From the NCBI RefSeq assembly GCF_009617575.1, contig NZ_WIXJ01000002.1:124001-188000 (forward strand): a stretch of DNA of 64,000 nucleotides. The letters are read 5' to 3'. A program made the position numbers and the translations under genes. This DNA comes from Rhodocyclus gracilis. GTDB taxonomy: Bacteria; Pseudomonadota; Gammaproteobacteria; Burkholderiales; Rhodocyclaceae. Positions 11,027 to 21,800 of this stretch are shown here, piece after piece. How positions within the stretch are numbered: position 1 is the first letter of the stretch; every line of letters starts with the position of its first letter. Below the pieces are notes generated by a model. The model made no database searches. It was not told the DNA's origin and saw only the letters and a list, made by a program, of their open reading frames with translations.

Positions 11027-13573
11027 CTACGGTGTATTCCAGTAATGCCGGTGCGTCTGGCGATAGGCGCTCGCCGTCAGCACATCGCTCACGCAAAAAT
11101 GGATGGCGCCATCGCGATCACTGCGCCAGTGACGGGCCTCGGCATAGCGGGCGAGCACCTCGGGGGCTGGATGGCCGAAGCGATCGCGATAGGCGGCCGA
11201 AAAGACCACGTCTCTCGCCGCGACGGCGCTCACGAAAGCCGGTGTCGACGACGAGCGACTGCCGTGATGCGGTGCGACCAGCACGTCGCTGCGCAGCGCT
11301 GCCGGCGCACGCGCCAGCAGAGCCGCTTCGTCCGACGCCTCGATATCGGCCACCAGCAAGGCGGATCGCCCGCCGGCGCTCTCCACGCGCAAGACGCAGG
11401 ATAGATGATTACTCGCCTGCGCCCGCTCGTACGCGTCCGGCAGCGGGTGCAGCACGCGAAAGCGTACGCCGTCCCACGCCCAGGTTTCCCCGGCGCGACA
11501 GCGATCACCGCCAAGCTCCTGCATCGAGCTTAACGTCCGCACGACAGGCAGCGCGGCCATCACCGACGCCGTTCCGCCGGAATGGTCGTTATCGCGGTGC
11601 GAGACAAGCAGGGTATCGAGGCGCGTCACGCCCGAAGCCCGCAAGAACGGCACAACGACGCGCCGCCCAGCGTCCGCATCGGCGTGATAACGCGGCCCGG
11701 TATCGTAGAGCAGCGAATGCGTCTGCGTGCGGACGAGCACGGCCAGTCCGTGCCCGACATCGAGCACATCCAGCCAGAATTCGCCCGCCGCCGGACGCGG
11801 CGCCGGCACTGTCAGAGCCGGCAGCATGAGGAAAGCGCCCACCCAACGGGCCGGAAATCCGCGCGGCAACAAGAGACAAAGCACGCCCAAGAGCGCCAGC
11901 AGCGTCGCGCCCAGCGAAGGCGCCGGCTGTTGCCAGAGCGGCCACTCCGCCAAGGACTCCAGGCAAGCCATGAGCAACGACAGTACCGCGTGGTCGAGCC
12001 CGATCAGGGGGGGCCACGGCAGCGCCGCAAAAAGCAGCGCCAGCGGCGTAATGACAAAGCTGACCAAGGGAATCGCCACGGCATTAGCGAGCGGCGAAAC
12101 CAGCGAAAACTGCTGAAAAAGCAGCAGCAGGAGCGGTAAGCTACCGACCGTTACCGCCCACTGTGTCGTGCCCCACTGCGCGAGATGCCCGCGCCAGTCG
12201 CGCCACGCCGGCACCGCGCCAACGCGCGGCGTACCGACGTACAGCAACACGCCCACCGCGCCAAAGGAAAGCCAGAAGCCAACCGACAAAACCGCCCACG
12301 GGTCGCATAAAAGTACCGCCAACAGCGCCAGCAGCAAGGTCCGCGCGGCACCAAAATGGCGTCCGGAGCATAAGGAAAGCGCGACGACGCTCAGCATGTA
12401 CAGGGTCCGCTGAGCCGGCACGGCAAATCCCGCCAGCAGCGCATAAGCACAGGCCGTCAACCAGCCGGCGACGATAGCCGCGCGTTGCGCTGGTTGCCAG
12501 AGCATCAGACGCACACTGCGCCGCCATAAAAAACCGACCTGCGCGCCGCACAAGGCAGCCAGCATCGTTACATGCAAACCAGAGATCGACATCAGGTGCG
12601 TCACCCCGGTGCGGTTGAAAAGACGCCACTGACTCTCCGGAATCGCTTGCTGTTCGCCAATCGCCAAGGCTTCGAGAACTCCGGCATAGGGCGCGTCGCC
12701 CAATGTGCGGATGAAGCGCTCGCGCAACACGTCACGCGCCCGCTCGACCAGCACCGCAAACGAAGGAACGAACGCCGCCAGCCGTTGCGGCGGCGAGCGC
12801 GAACGCACATACCCCGTCGCCCGGATACCGCGCTCGAACAGGGATGCCTCGTAATCGAATCCGCCCGGATTGGCGCCACCGTGCGGACGCTTCAGGCGCA
12901 CCGTAAAGCGCCAGCGCTCGCCCGGATGCAGCGGCGGCGTCGCGCGTTGCGACACATCGTTCGCCGTCGCAGCGTCGGAGGCATCACCTAGCTCGTCGCC
13001 CTCGTCGTCCCACGCGTGATACCAGGTCAGCAGCACACGCGAGGGGAGTTGCAACGGCGCAGCGGGGGCGGCGAGATCTGCCGGATTGTCCGCTCGCCCG
13101 GAGGCGGTCGGCGCACTCGGCGAATCCGATGCATTTGATAAATTCGACGAATTTGATGCGTTCGTCACGCTCGACGCCAACTCCGCCGACTCGATCATCA
13201 ACTCGAAACGCTCGCCACGTGCAAAGCGCTGCGGCAGGCTGGCAACGACGCCAGTCAGCCGGATGTCCTGCCCTTCGAGCGCCGCCGGCAACGCATCGTC
13301 GAGTCGCTCGGCGGCACGCCATGCCGCCCACGAAAAGCCCAGCCCGGCGGCCGCACCGGCCAGCGCCAGCCATGCCAGCACGCCGAACGTCACAGTTCGC
13401 CGCCCGACGGTGAAGATGAGTAGCGCCGTCAGTACGGCGACGAGCGCCACGGCGAGAATCGCCGGCCGTGCTGGCAATTCGGGGAGCTGTTGCAGCAATA
13501 CCACCCCGCCAGCGAAGGTGCTGATCGACAGAAGCGAGGGGTCGCGGACGGGAGCGGGGACCGAGGCATGCAT
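11027..13573 (-). CDS. comEC: DNA internalization protein ComEC/Rec2
   Basis: 848 residues. Inner-membrane channel for single-stranded DNA uptake during natural transformation. Order: short N-terminal TM pair, an OB-like DUF4131 region (about 90-280), the multi-pass Competence domain (about 290-580, with NRTGVTHLMSISGLHV), and a C-terminal metallo-beta-lactamase-like domain with HRDNDHSGG and APHHGS. The N-terminal soluble part carries a low-complexity Asn/Ser/Ala-rich insertion coded by 9-bp repeats (separate entry). Start is a Met close to the first hydrophobic segment. It sits 134 bp downstream of lolD on the same strand, a neighbourhood known from other betaproteobacteria. No other competence genes are in view. 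Confidence 0.95.
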   Translation of the reverse strand: MHASVPAPVRDPSLLSISTFAGGVVLLQQLPELPARPAILAVALVAVLTALLIFTVGRRTVTFGVLAWLALAGAAAGLGFSWAAWRAAERLDDALPAALEGQDIRLTGVVASLPQRFARGERFELMIESAELASSVTNASNSSNLSNASDSPSAPTASGRADNPADLAAPAAPLQLPSRVLLTWYHAWDDEGDELGDASDAATANDVSQRATPPLHPGERWRFTVRLKRPHGGANPGGFDYEASLFERGIRATGYVRSRSPPQRLAAFVPSFAVLVERARDVLRERFIRTLGDAPYAGVLEALAIGEQQAIPESQWRLFNRTGVTHLMSISGLHVTMLAALCGAQVGFLWRRSVRLMLWQPAQRAAIVAGWLTACAYALLAGFAVPAQRTLYMLSVVALSLCSGRHFGAARTLLLALLAVLLCDPWAVLSVGFWLSFGAVGVLLYVGTPRVGAVPAWRDWRGHLAQWGTTQWAVTVGSLPLLLLLFQQFSLVSPLANAVAIPLVSFVITPLALLFAALPWPPLIGLDHAVLSLLMACLESLAEWPLWQQPAPSLGATLLALLGVLCLLLPRGFPARWVGAFLMLPALTVPAPRPAAGEFWLDVLDVGHGLAVLVRTQTHSLLYDTGPRYHADADAGRRVVVPFLRASGVTRLDTLLVSHRDNDHSGGTASVMAALPVVRTLSSMQELGGDRCRAGETWAWDGVRFRVLHPLPDAYERAQASNHLSCVLRVESAGGRSALLVADIEASDEAALLARAPAALRSDVLVAPHHGSRSSSTPAFVSAVAARDVVFSAAYRDRFGHPAPEVLARYAEARHWRSDRDGAIHFCVSDVLTASAYRQTHRHYWNTP
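13118..13162 (-). repeat. Five in-frame 9-bp units coding (N/D)-x-(S/P) inside comEC
   Basis: On the coding strand five consecutive 9-mers read N-A-S, N-S-S, N-L-S, N-A-S, D-S-P (for example AATGCATCG and AATTCGTCG). The block is AT-rich compared with its surroundings. It falls in a linker of the N-terminal soluble region, so length changes of one unit would keep the frame. Confidence 0.75.
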
Positions 13574-13707
13574 CGCCCCGATTACAGCAGAAATTGCCTA
13601 TGGCATAAACAGGCGGCACATAAGGCCCCGCATAACGCCCTCTCGGCGATACAGGCGCGGACGATTTCCCGTAGAGCAGACGCGACCAGCCGCCGCGCCA
13701 GCGCGCG

Positions 13708-14427
13708 TCAGTGCGGCGCCGTGACCTCGGCGAGTGTTTGCAGAAGGCCGTCGCGCAAGGTCAGGATGCGATCGGCACGCGCCGCCAGCGCCAGATCGTG
13801 GGTGACGATGACAAAGCTCGTGCCGCGCGCGCGTTGCAGATCGAGGGTCAGATCGAAGACGCTTTCCGCCGTCTGCCGGTCGAGGTTGCCGGTGGGTTCA
13901 TCCGCCAGAACGCAGGCAGGGGCGGTCACCAGCGCGCGCGCAATCGCTGCCCGCTGCCGTTCGCCGCCGGAGAGTTCGCCGGGGGTGTGGCGGACGCGGT
14001 GCGCCAGACCGACATCGCTCAGTGCCGCCTGCGCGCGCGCCAATGCCTCGTCACGCGGCATGCGTCGGATCAGCAAGGGCATGGCGACGTTCTCCAGCGC
14101 CGTGAATTCCTGCAACAGGTGGTGGAACTGATAGACGAAACCCAGATGCTGGTTACGCCAGACGCCGCGCTCGCGTTCGGAGAGGCCGGCGAGCGAACGC
14201 CCCATCAGTTCGACGCTGCCACCATCCGGCGTATCGAGGCCGCCAAGCAGATGCAGCAAGGTGCTCTTGCCAGAGCCGGAGCTGCCGACAATCGCCACGC
14301 GTTCGCCACGAGCGATGTCGAGATCGACGCCTGCCAGCACGGGCACGGCTTCCTCGCCCTGCCGAAAAACGCGGTTCAGACTGCGTGCCGAAAGAACGAC
14401 CTCACTCACTTCTCTCACTTCATTCAT
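13708..14427 (-). CDS. lolD: Lipoprotein-releasing ABC transporter ATP-binding subunit LolD
   Basis: 239 residues. ATPase of the LolCDE complex that lifts outer-membrane lipoproteins out of the inner membrane to LolA. Walker [10 protein letters not shown], the Q-loop followed by the LolD-type [20 protein letters not shown], signature LSGGERQR, Walker [12 protein letters not shown] and the H-loop THD are all present. The ATG at 14427 overlaps the end of the permease gene by 8 bp (ATGAATGA), so translation is probably coupled. The first codons contain two copies of GAAGTGAGA/T (residues EVREVSEV), a short direct repeat. The open frame upstream of 14427 is the antisense of the permease gene. Confidence 0.96.
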   Translation of the reverse strand: MNEVREVSEVVLSARSLNRVFRQGEEAVPVLAGVDLDIARGERVAIVGSSGSGKSTLLHLLGGLDTPDGGSVELMGRSLAGLSERERGVWRNQHLGFVYQFHHLLQEFTALENVAMPLLIRRMPRDEALARAQAALSDVGLAHRVRHTPGELSGGERQRAAIARALVTAPACVLADEPTGNLDRQTAESVFDLTLDLQRARGTSFVIVTHDLALAARADRILTLRDGLLQTLAEVTAPH

Positions 14428-15667
14428 AACGCAGCGCCTCCGCTGGATTAACGCGCGCTGCGCGCCAACTGGGGTAGAGCGTCGCCAGCAAGGACAGGAA
14501 AAAGGCGACGACGGTGATCGTCCCGACATCGCCCCATTGCAGCTCCGAAGGCAACTCGGAGATGTAATACACCTCGCGCGACAGGAACTGCGTGTGGAAG
14601 AGGCGCTCGATGAACGGCACCACCACATCGATATTGCTGGCCAGCGCGACGCCACCGGCGACCCCGGCGGCCAAGCCGATGGAGCCGATCAAGGCGCCCT
14701 GCACCATGAAGATCGCCATGATGCTCGCCGGGCTGGCGCCCAGCGTGCGCAGGATGGCGATGTCGGCCTGCTTGTCGGTCACCGCCATGACCAGCGTGGA
14801 GACGATATTGAAAGCCGCGACGGCAACGATCAGCGACAGGATGATGAACATCATCCGTTTTTCGATTTCGACCGCGCGGAAGAAATTGGCGTGGCTTTGC
14901 GTCCAGTCGGACAGATAGGCGTCAGTGTCGAGACGCGAGGCGAGATCGCGCACCACCAGCGGCGCGGCGAAGAGATCGTCGAGCTTCAGGCGCACGCCCG
15001 AGACGCGATCACCCATGCGATAGAGCAGCTGCGCGTCCTCCATGCGGATCAGCGCCAGCCCGCTGTCGAACTCGAACATGCCGACTTCAAAAATCCCGCC
15101 AACCGTAAATGTCTTCAGACGCGGCACGACGCCCGCCGGCGTGACGACGCCTTGAGGCGCGACCAGCGTCACCTTGTCGCCGACCGTCACCGACAAGGCG
15201 CGCGCCAGTTCGGAGCCCAGCACGATATTGAAGGAGTCCGGCTGCAGCGAATCGAGGCTGCCTTTTTTCGTGTGGGCGCGAAATTGCGCGACTTTCTCTT
15301 CTTCGTCGGGGAGGATGCCGCGCACCATCACGCCGCGCACGGCGGAACCAAAGGAGAGCATGCCCTGCGCCTGCACATAGGGCGCCGCCGCCAGCACGCG
15401 CGGATGCGTCGCCGCCTGCTTCGCCACCTCTTGCCAATCGCTCATTTCGCCATTGGCACCGCTGATCTGCACGTGCGAGACGACGGACAAGATGCGTTCG
15501 CGCAACTCGGTCTGAAAGCCGTTCATCACCGACAGTACGACGATCAGCGCCGCCACGCCCAGCGCCACGCCGGCCATCGAAATCAGCGAAATGAAGGAGA
15601 TGAAGTGATTGCGCCGTTTGGCGCGTGTGTAGCGCAAACCGACCAGCAGTTCGTAAGGCGAGGCCAT
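14420..15667 (-). CDS. lolC: Lipoprotein-releasing ABC transporter permease (LolC/LolE family)
   Basis: 415 residues. Begins [23 protein letters not shown], written here as its two halves [14 protein letters not shown] and RNHFISFIS, diagnostic of LolC/E. It has an N-terminal TM (about 25-48), a large periplasmic MacB-like domain (about 50-265) and three C-terminal TMs (about 270-400) ending in [14 protein letters not shown]. Only one permease is paired with LolD in this operon, so the complex may be a homodimer; a second permease elsewhere cannot be excluded. The ATG at 15667 directly precedes the conserved start; upstream is a 286-bp divergent region shared with the RpfE-like gene. Confidence 0.94.
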   Translation of the reverse strand: MASPYELLVGLRYTRAKRRNHFISFISLISMAGVALGVAALIVVLSVMNGFQTELRERILSVVSHVQISGANGEMSDWQEVAKQAATHPRVLAAAPYVQAQGMLSFGSAVRGVMVRGILPDEEEKVAQFRAHTKKGSLDSLQPDSFNIVLGSELARALSVTVGDKVTLVAPQGVVTPAGVVPRLKTFTVGGIFEVGMFEFDSGLALIRMEDAQLLYRMGDRVSGVRLKLDDLFAAPLVVRDLASRLDTDAYLSDWTQSHANFFRAVEIEKRMMFIILSLIVAVAAFNIVSTLVMAVTDKQADIAILRTLGASPASIMAIFMVQGALIGSIGLAAGVAGGVALASNIDVVVPFIERLFHTQFLSREVYYISELPSELQWGDVGTITVVAFFLSLLATLYPSWRAARVNPAEALRYE

Positions 15668-15953
15668 CGGCAACGATATCCGTGAATTCGAGAGAGTTGG
15701 GCTGAGCCCCCGCAACGCTGGCCGCCGGACAGTCCGTGGCGCGGCAACGCCGCGCCCGCGCGCCAAGGGCGCCTCGCAGCAAGGCGGGCATGAGGCAACC
15801 AAGGCCGCGAAGGTCTGGCCAGAGCGGCCGCCGCCCGGGTAGCGAGTGCGGCAAAGGCGCCATGTTACACTCATCGCGCCCGTTTTCGCGGCGGCCCGGC
15901 CTGCTGACAGCCATCGCGACAGCGCCCATTCTTTCTCCCAGCCCCGCCTCTGC

Positions 15954-17132
15954 ATGCCCCCAGTCCCGCACCTCACCCTGCTGGTTCCCGAACTGTTGCG
16001 CCCTCCCGCAGCGGCGCAAGGGCATGCAGGCGAGGCGCGCGCACCTCAACTCGAGAAACTGCTGGCACGCAGCCAGCGAACGCAGACCTCACCGCGCCCG
16101 TTTGAAACACTGCTGGCTGAAACACTCGGCCATAACGAAGCCGACGGTTACCCCCTGCCCTTCGCCGCCTGGCGGCGGCGAGGTGACGGCCTGCCTGACG
16201 AAGCTGGCTGGCTCTGCGCTGACCCGGTGCACCTGCGCTTTCTCAAAGAACGCATGGCGCTCGCCGATAGCCACCGTTTTTCGCTCGGCGACGACGAAGC
16301 AAAGGCGCTGGTCGCCGCGCTCAATGCGCACTTTGCCGGCCGTGCCGAATTCGTTGCCGGCGCTGCCGATCACTGGTACTTGCGGCTAATAGCCAATGAC
16401 GCGCAAACGTCAGCCGAGGCCTCGCTACCACAAAGCGCTCCGCCGCCCGACATGCAGAGTCTCGCCCTGCCGCCCTTGTCGGCGGTCTCGGGGCGCGGCG
16501 TGAGTCAGCAACTGCCGCAAGGCGCCGCCGCCCGACCCTTGCGCCAGCTGCTGCTGGAAGCCCAGATGCTGCTCAGCGCCCATCCGCTCAATACGGCACG
16601 CAGCGAGCGCGGTGAACTTCCCATCAACAGCCTCTGGCTATGGGGGAACGGCGCCACAGCATCCGCGCCAGCCATCTCGGCAGACGCCCTCGCCACCGCC
16701 TACAGCGACAACGCGCTGGTACGCGGTCTGGCCGGCGCTTCCGCCCAGACAAAAACCGCCGCCCTGCCCGGCGACGCCAGTGCGTGGCTCGCGGCACAAG
16801 GCGCGCAAAACACGCCGACGCCGCACGCACTCATCGTCTGCGACGCGCTGCTCGGCCCCGCTCACTACGACGACGAAGCTGCCTGGCAAGCCGCCCTCGC
16901 CGATCTCGAACAGCGCTGGTTCGCACCGCTGGCCGAAGCGCTGTGGCGAGGGCGCTTGTCGCGCCTGACGCTGCTCTCCACTACCGTCTTTGGCGTGCTG
17001 CGCTGGCAAGCCAACCCGGCGGCCCGCTGGCAGTTCTGGCGACGCCCGCAAACGCTGGCACAACTTGCCTGCCACTTCGCTGCCAGCGACTCCGCTTCCC
17101 CTGAAGAATCTGCTGCAAGGACTTCGCCATGA
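15954..17132 (+). CDS. RpfE-type regulatory/phosphoglycerate-mutase-like protein
   Basis: 392 residues from the chosen Met. It begins PHLTLLVPELL and has the motif GELPINSLWLWGNG followed by a region containing HALIVCDAL, which I recognise from betaproteobacterial proteins named 'RpfE-type regulatory protein' or 'phosphoglycerate mutase' and usually found just before recJ. Its biochemical role is not established. There is no signal peptide and no clear metal-binding set from true iPGM. An in-frame start at 15846 would extend it but lacks the conserved opening. The stop overlaps the recJ start in ATGA, so the two genes are translationally coupled. Confidence 0.75.
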   Translation: MPPVPHLTLLVPELLRPPAAAQGHAGEARAPQLEKLLARSQRTQTSPRPFETLLAETLGHNEADGYPLPFAAWRRRGDGLPDEAGWLCADPVHLRFLKERMALADSHRFSLGDDEAKALVAALNAHFAGRAEFVAGAADHWYLRLIANDAQTSAEASLPQSAPPPDMQSLALPPLSAVSGRGVSQQLPQGAAARPLRQLLLEAQMLLSAHPLNTARSERGELPINSLWLWGNGATASAPAISADALATAYSDNALVRGLAGASAQTKTAALPGDASAWLAAQGAQNTPTPHALIVCDALLGPAHYDDEAAWQAALADLEQRWFAPLAEALWRGRLSRLTLLSTTVFGVLRWQANPAARWQFWRRPQTLAQLACHFAASDSASPEESAARTSP

Positions 17133-18841
17133 CCCGCATCGTGACTCGCCCCATACCGCCGCGCGCGCAATGGCAACTCGAACAGGAAGGCGTGCATCCG
17201 CTGCTGGCGCGCCTGTACGCGGCACGCGGCATCCGCTCGCGCGACGAACTCGACACCTCGCTGTCGGCGCTTCTGGCTCCCGCCACGCTGACTGGCGCCG
17301 CCGAGGCGGCCGTCCTCTTGGCCGATGCCATCGAAGCCGACGCCCGTATCCTCATCATTGCCGACTACGATTGCGACGGCGCCACGGCCTGCGCCGTTGG
17401 CGTGCGAGCCCTGCGCGCCTTTGGCGCCCGCGTCGATTTTCTCGCGCCCAACCGTTTCGACTACGGCTACGGCCTCTCGCCGCTGATCGTCGAACTCGCC
17501 GCCAGCGCCGACGCGCCGCCTGACCTGATCGTCACCGTCGACAACGGCATCGCCAGCGTCGAAGGCGTCGCCCGCGCGCAGGAGCTTGGCATCGCCGTTC
17601 TGGTCACCGACCACCACTTGCCCGCCGAAACCCTGCCGGCGGCCGACGTCATCGTCAATCCGAACCAGCCGGGTTGTGACTTTGGCAGCAAACATCTGGC
17701 CGGTGTCGGCGTCATCTTCTACGTGATGCTGGCGCTGCGTGCCGAACTGCGTAGCCGTGGCGCCTTCGCTGAGGGCGCCAAGGAGCCGAATCTGGCCGCC
17801 CTGCTCGATCTCGTGGCGCTTGGCACGGTCGCCGACGTGGTGCGCCTGGATCGCAACAACCGCATTCTCGTCAGCCAGGGCCTGCAACGCATCCGCGCCG
17901 GACGGCTGACGCCCGGCCTGCGTGCGCTGTTCACGGCCGCCGGGCGTGAGCCGGCCAAAGCATCGGCCTTCGATCTCGGTTTCCTCGTCGGCCCGCGCCT
18001 GAACGCTGCGGGACGTCTCGCCGACATGTCGCTCGGTATCGAATGCCTCATCACCGAAGACGAGACACGCGCGCTGGCGATTGCCCAGCAACTCGACGCA
18101 CTCAACCGCGAGCGTCGCGAAATCGAAGCCGGCATGCAGGAACAGGCCCTCGCCTGGCTGGCGCAAGCCGCTGCGGCCATGAGCAGCGACAGCGCCGGTG
18201 TCTCGCTTTTCAACGCCGAGTGGCACCAGGGCGTCGTCGGCATTCTCGCCTCGCGCATCCGCGAACGTCTGCACCGGCCGGTCTTCGCTTTCGCGCGCGG
18301 CGAGAACGGCGAAATCAAGGGCTCGGGCCGCTCGATCCCCGGACTGCATCTGCGCGATGCCCTCGATCTCATCAGCAAGCGTGCGCCGGGATTGCTGTTG
18401 CGCTTTGGCGGCCACGCCGCAGCCGCCGGCGCGACCTTGCGCGAAGCCGATTTCCCCCGCTTCCGTGAGCTATTCGCGGCAGTAGCCGGCGAACTGCTGT
18501 CGCCCAGCGACATGACACAAACGCTGGAAACCGACGGCCCGCTCGAAGCCGGCTACTACGCTCTCGACACGGTGCGCCTGCTCGAAAACGAGGTCTGGGG
18601 ACAAGGCTTCCCGCCGCCGGTCTTTGCCGACGACTTCGTCGTCGAAAGCCGGCGCCTGCTCAAGGAAAAACACCTGAAACTGCGACTGCGCAAAGGAACG
18701 CAGCACTTTGACGCTATCCGCTTCAACGCCACCGAATCGCCGGACGGCAACCGCGTGCACGCCGCCTTCCGCCTGTCGATCAACGACTACAACGGCGTGC
18801 AGAGCACACAACTGATGATCGAGAGCTTCGCCGACGCCTGA
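17129..18841 (+). CDS. recJ: Single-stranded-DNA-specific exonuclease RecJ
   Basis: 570 residues, the usual length. 5'-3' ssDNA exonuclease in recombination (RecF pathway) and mismatch repair. DHH-family motifs are present: ADYDCDGATA (motif I), VTVDNG, VTDHHLP (the DHH motif), LVALGTVADVV, and in the DHHA1 domain KGSGRSIPG with RFGGHAAAAG. The ATG overlaps the upstream stop (ATGA) and is preceded by AAGG. It converges with dnaE2 with only 12 bp between stop codons. Confidence 0.97.
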   Translation: MTRIVTRPIPPRAQWQLEQEGVHPLLARLYAARGIRSRDELDTSLSALLAPATLTGAAEAAVLLADAIEADARILIIADYDCDGATACAVGVRALRAFGARVDFLAPNRFDYGYGLSPLIVELAASADAPPDLIVTVDNGIASVEGVARAQELGIAVLVTDHHLPAETLPAADVIVNPNQPGCDFGSKHLAGVGVIFYVMLALRAELRSRGAFAEGAKEPNLAALLDLVALGTVADVVRLDRNNRILVSQGLQRIRAGRLTPGLRALFTAAGREPAKASAFDLGFLVGPRLNAAGRLADMSLGIECLITEDETRALAIAQQLDALNRERREIEAGMQEQALAWLAQAAAAMSSDSAGVSLFNAEWHQGVVGILASRIRERLHRPVFAFARGENGEIKGSGRSIPGLHLRDALDLISKRAPGLLLRFGGHAAAAGATLREADFPRFRELFAAVAGELLSPSDMTQTLETDGPLEAGYYALDTVRLLENEVWGQGFPPPVFADDFVVESRRLLKEKHLKLRLRKGTQHFDAIRFNATESPDGNRVHAAFRLSINDYNGVQSTQLMIESFADA

Positions 18842-18853
18842 ACGGACGGCGGC

Positions 18854-21800
18854 TCAGTGAAAATCACGGCTCGCTGTCGGCACGCGGCCGAGCCAGGCCG
18901 ACAGATCGACCAGCCGCTTGGCGACAAGGTGCACCACCGCGCCCTCGCGGCTGATCTGGCCGAACACTCCCAGGAGGCGGGCTGACAGCAACTCACGTCG
19001 CTGCCGCTCGACCAGCGGCGCGTGGACGACAACATTCGTCAGCCCGCTTTCGTCTTCCAGCGTCACAAAAATGATGCCGCTCGCCGTTCCCGGCCGTTGC
19101 CGACAGGTAACGATGCCGGCCACGCGCACCAGTTGCCGGTCGCCCGCCGTGCGCAACTCGGCGGCACAAAGGAAGCGTCGCGCCTGCAAGGCCCTGCGCA
19201 ACAAGGCGAGCGGATGGCGACCCAAGGTCAGCCCCAGACTCGCATAATCGGCGACGATATCCTCGCCTTCGCTGGGCACCGCCAGCAGCGGCGCCGGCGC
19301 ATCGGGCGCCGCAGCCGCGCCGGCGCTGCTGAGCAGATCCAACTGCACCGGCGCATCGGCCGCCGCCCAGGCCGCCGCGCGACGATGCCCGGCAATCCCG
19401 GCGAGCGCGCCAGCCGCGGCCAGCGCCTCAAGGTCGCCACGCGACAAGGCGGCGCGCACGGCCAGATCGTCCACCGAGCGGAATGGCACAAGACGCCGTG
19501 CGCCCACGATACGTGCGGCGCCAGCGTGACTGAGCCGGGCAATGCCGGTCAGCCCCAGACGAACGCCCTGCAAGGCGTGCGGTGCGGCCTCGTCCCCGCG
19601 ATGCGTCGTCTGGGCGACGAAGGCGAGGGGCGGCTCTTGTGCCGGTATCGGCGATTGAGGCCCCTTCTGCCTCGACTCTTGCGTCCGCGCCAGCCTCGGC
19701 TCGAGCGTCGCCTCAACCGCGCTCGCCTGTACATCGACCGGCCGTACCTCGACGCCATGCCGGACCGCGTCGCGCACCAGCTGCGCCGGCGCGTAGAAGC
19801 CCATCGGCTGGCTGTTGAGCAGCGCACATAGGAAAGCGTCGGGACGATGGCATTTGAGCCAGGCCGAGACATAGACGAGCAGCGCGAAGCTCGCCGCGTG
19901 CGACTCGGGAAAGCCGTATTCGCCAAAGCCGCGGATCTGCGCACACAGGCGCTGGGCAAAGGCCAGCGCATAACCACGTTCGCGCATGCCGGCGATCAGC
20001 TTTTCCTCGAAGGGTTCGAGGCCGCCCTTGCGCCGCCACGCGGCCATGGCGCGGCGCAGGCGGTCGGCCTCGCCCGGCGTGAAGCCGGCGGCGACGACGG
20101 CCAGTTGCATCACCTGCTCCTGGAAGATCGGCACGCCGAGCGTGCGCCCGAGCACCTCGGCGATTTCCGGGCGCATCGGCTCGATGGTCTCGCGTCCGTC
20201 GCGCCGGCGCAGGTAGGGATGCACCATGTCGCCCTGGATCGGGCCGGGGCGCACCAGCGCCACCTCGATCACCAGATCGTAGAACTGGCGCGGTCTCAGC
20301 CGCGGCAGCATGGCCATCTGCGCGCGCGATTCGATCTGGAAGACGCCGACGGTGTCGGCGGCGCAGATCATGTCGTAGGTCGCCGGGTCTTCCGGCGGAA
20401 TCTCGTCCATGCGCCGGCCGACGAGATCGAGCGCGCGGCGGATCGCCGAGAGCATGCCGAGCGCCAGCACGTCGACCTTGAGCAGGCCGAGCGCGTCGAG
20501 GTCGTCCTTGTCCCACTGGATCACCGTGCGCTCGGGCATCGCCGCGTTCTCCACCGGTACCAGCCGCGAGAGCGGCCCGCGCGACAACACGAAACCGCCG
20601 GTGTGCTGCGACAGGTGGCGCGGAAAGCCGCGCAGCGCCTCGGCGAGCGCCAGCCACTTGGCAACGCGCGGACTCGCCGGGTCGAGGCCGATCTGCGCCA
20701 GCCGTTCGGGCAATTGCTCGCGCTTGTCCCACCAGGCCAGCGTCGAGGCCAGCGCGTCGATCTGCGCCGGCTCGAAGCCGAGCGCGCGACCGACGTCGCG
20801 CAGCGCGCCGCGCGTGTGGTAGCTGATCACCGCCGCCGCCAGCGCGGCGCGGTCGCGACCGTACTTCTGGTACAGATACTGGATCACCTCCTCGCGCCGC
20901 TCGTGCTCGAAATCGACGTCGATGTCGGGCGGCTCGCCGCGTTCCCTGGAGATGAAGCGCTCGAAAAGCAGGTGCGAGCGCGCCGGGTCGACCTCGGTGA
21001 CGCCGAGCGCGTAGCACACCGCCGAATTGGCCGCCGAACCGCGCCCCTGGCAGAGGATGCCGCGACTGCGCGCAAAGCTGACGATGTCGTAGACGGTGAG
21101 GAAGTACGGCTCGTAGCCGAGTTCGCCGATCAGCGCGAGTTCATGCTCGACGCGCTTGCGCACCTCCGGCGGCACCGCTGATGGCACCGAATCGCCGTAG
21201 CGCCGGGCCAGTCCGCGCTCGGTCTCGCTGCGCAGGAAGGATGCCGGCGTCTGCCCGTGCGGGACGACTTCCTCGGGGTATTCGTAGCGCAGTTCGTCGA
21301 GCGAAAAATCGCACTGCGCCGCCACGTTCAGCGTTTCGGCGAGCAGTTCGGGCGGATACAGGCGCGACAGGCGTAGCCGCGTGCGCAGGTGCCGCTCGCC
21401 GTTGGCGAACAGGCGCTCGCCAGCGGCGAAGACGCTGGTGCGGTGGCGGATCGCCGTCAGCACGTCCTGCAAGGGACGACGGGCGCGCACATGCATGTGT
21501 ACATCGCCCGCCGCGACGGCCGGCAAGGCGCAGGCCTCGGCCAGCGCCAGCAGCGTGGTAAGCCGCCCGCGATCATCGCCCGTTGCATGTAACTCGACCG
21601 CCAGCCAGCAGCGTCCAGCGAAACGCTCGGCGAGAAACCGACCCTCGGCGCAAAGCCTCTCCCATGCGTCCGCCGCCTCGTCGGCCAAGGCGCCCCCCGC
21701 TTCACGGGCGTGCTGCACGCCCGAGGGCGGTGGCACCCACAGCGCCAGACAATCCGGCACGGCGCCAAGAGCCTCCTCCCATGCGCCAGCCGGCGGCGCA

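Noticed and set aside
16865-18415. A 516-codon minus-strand frame opposite the RpfE-like gene and recJ
   Set aside because: recJ motifs are intact on the plus strand; no motif is visible in the antisense frame.
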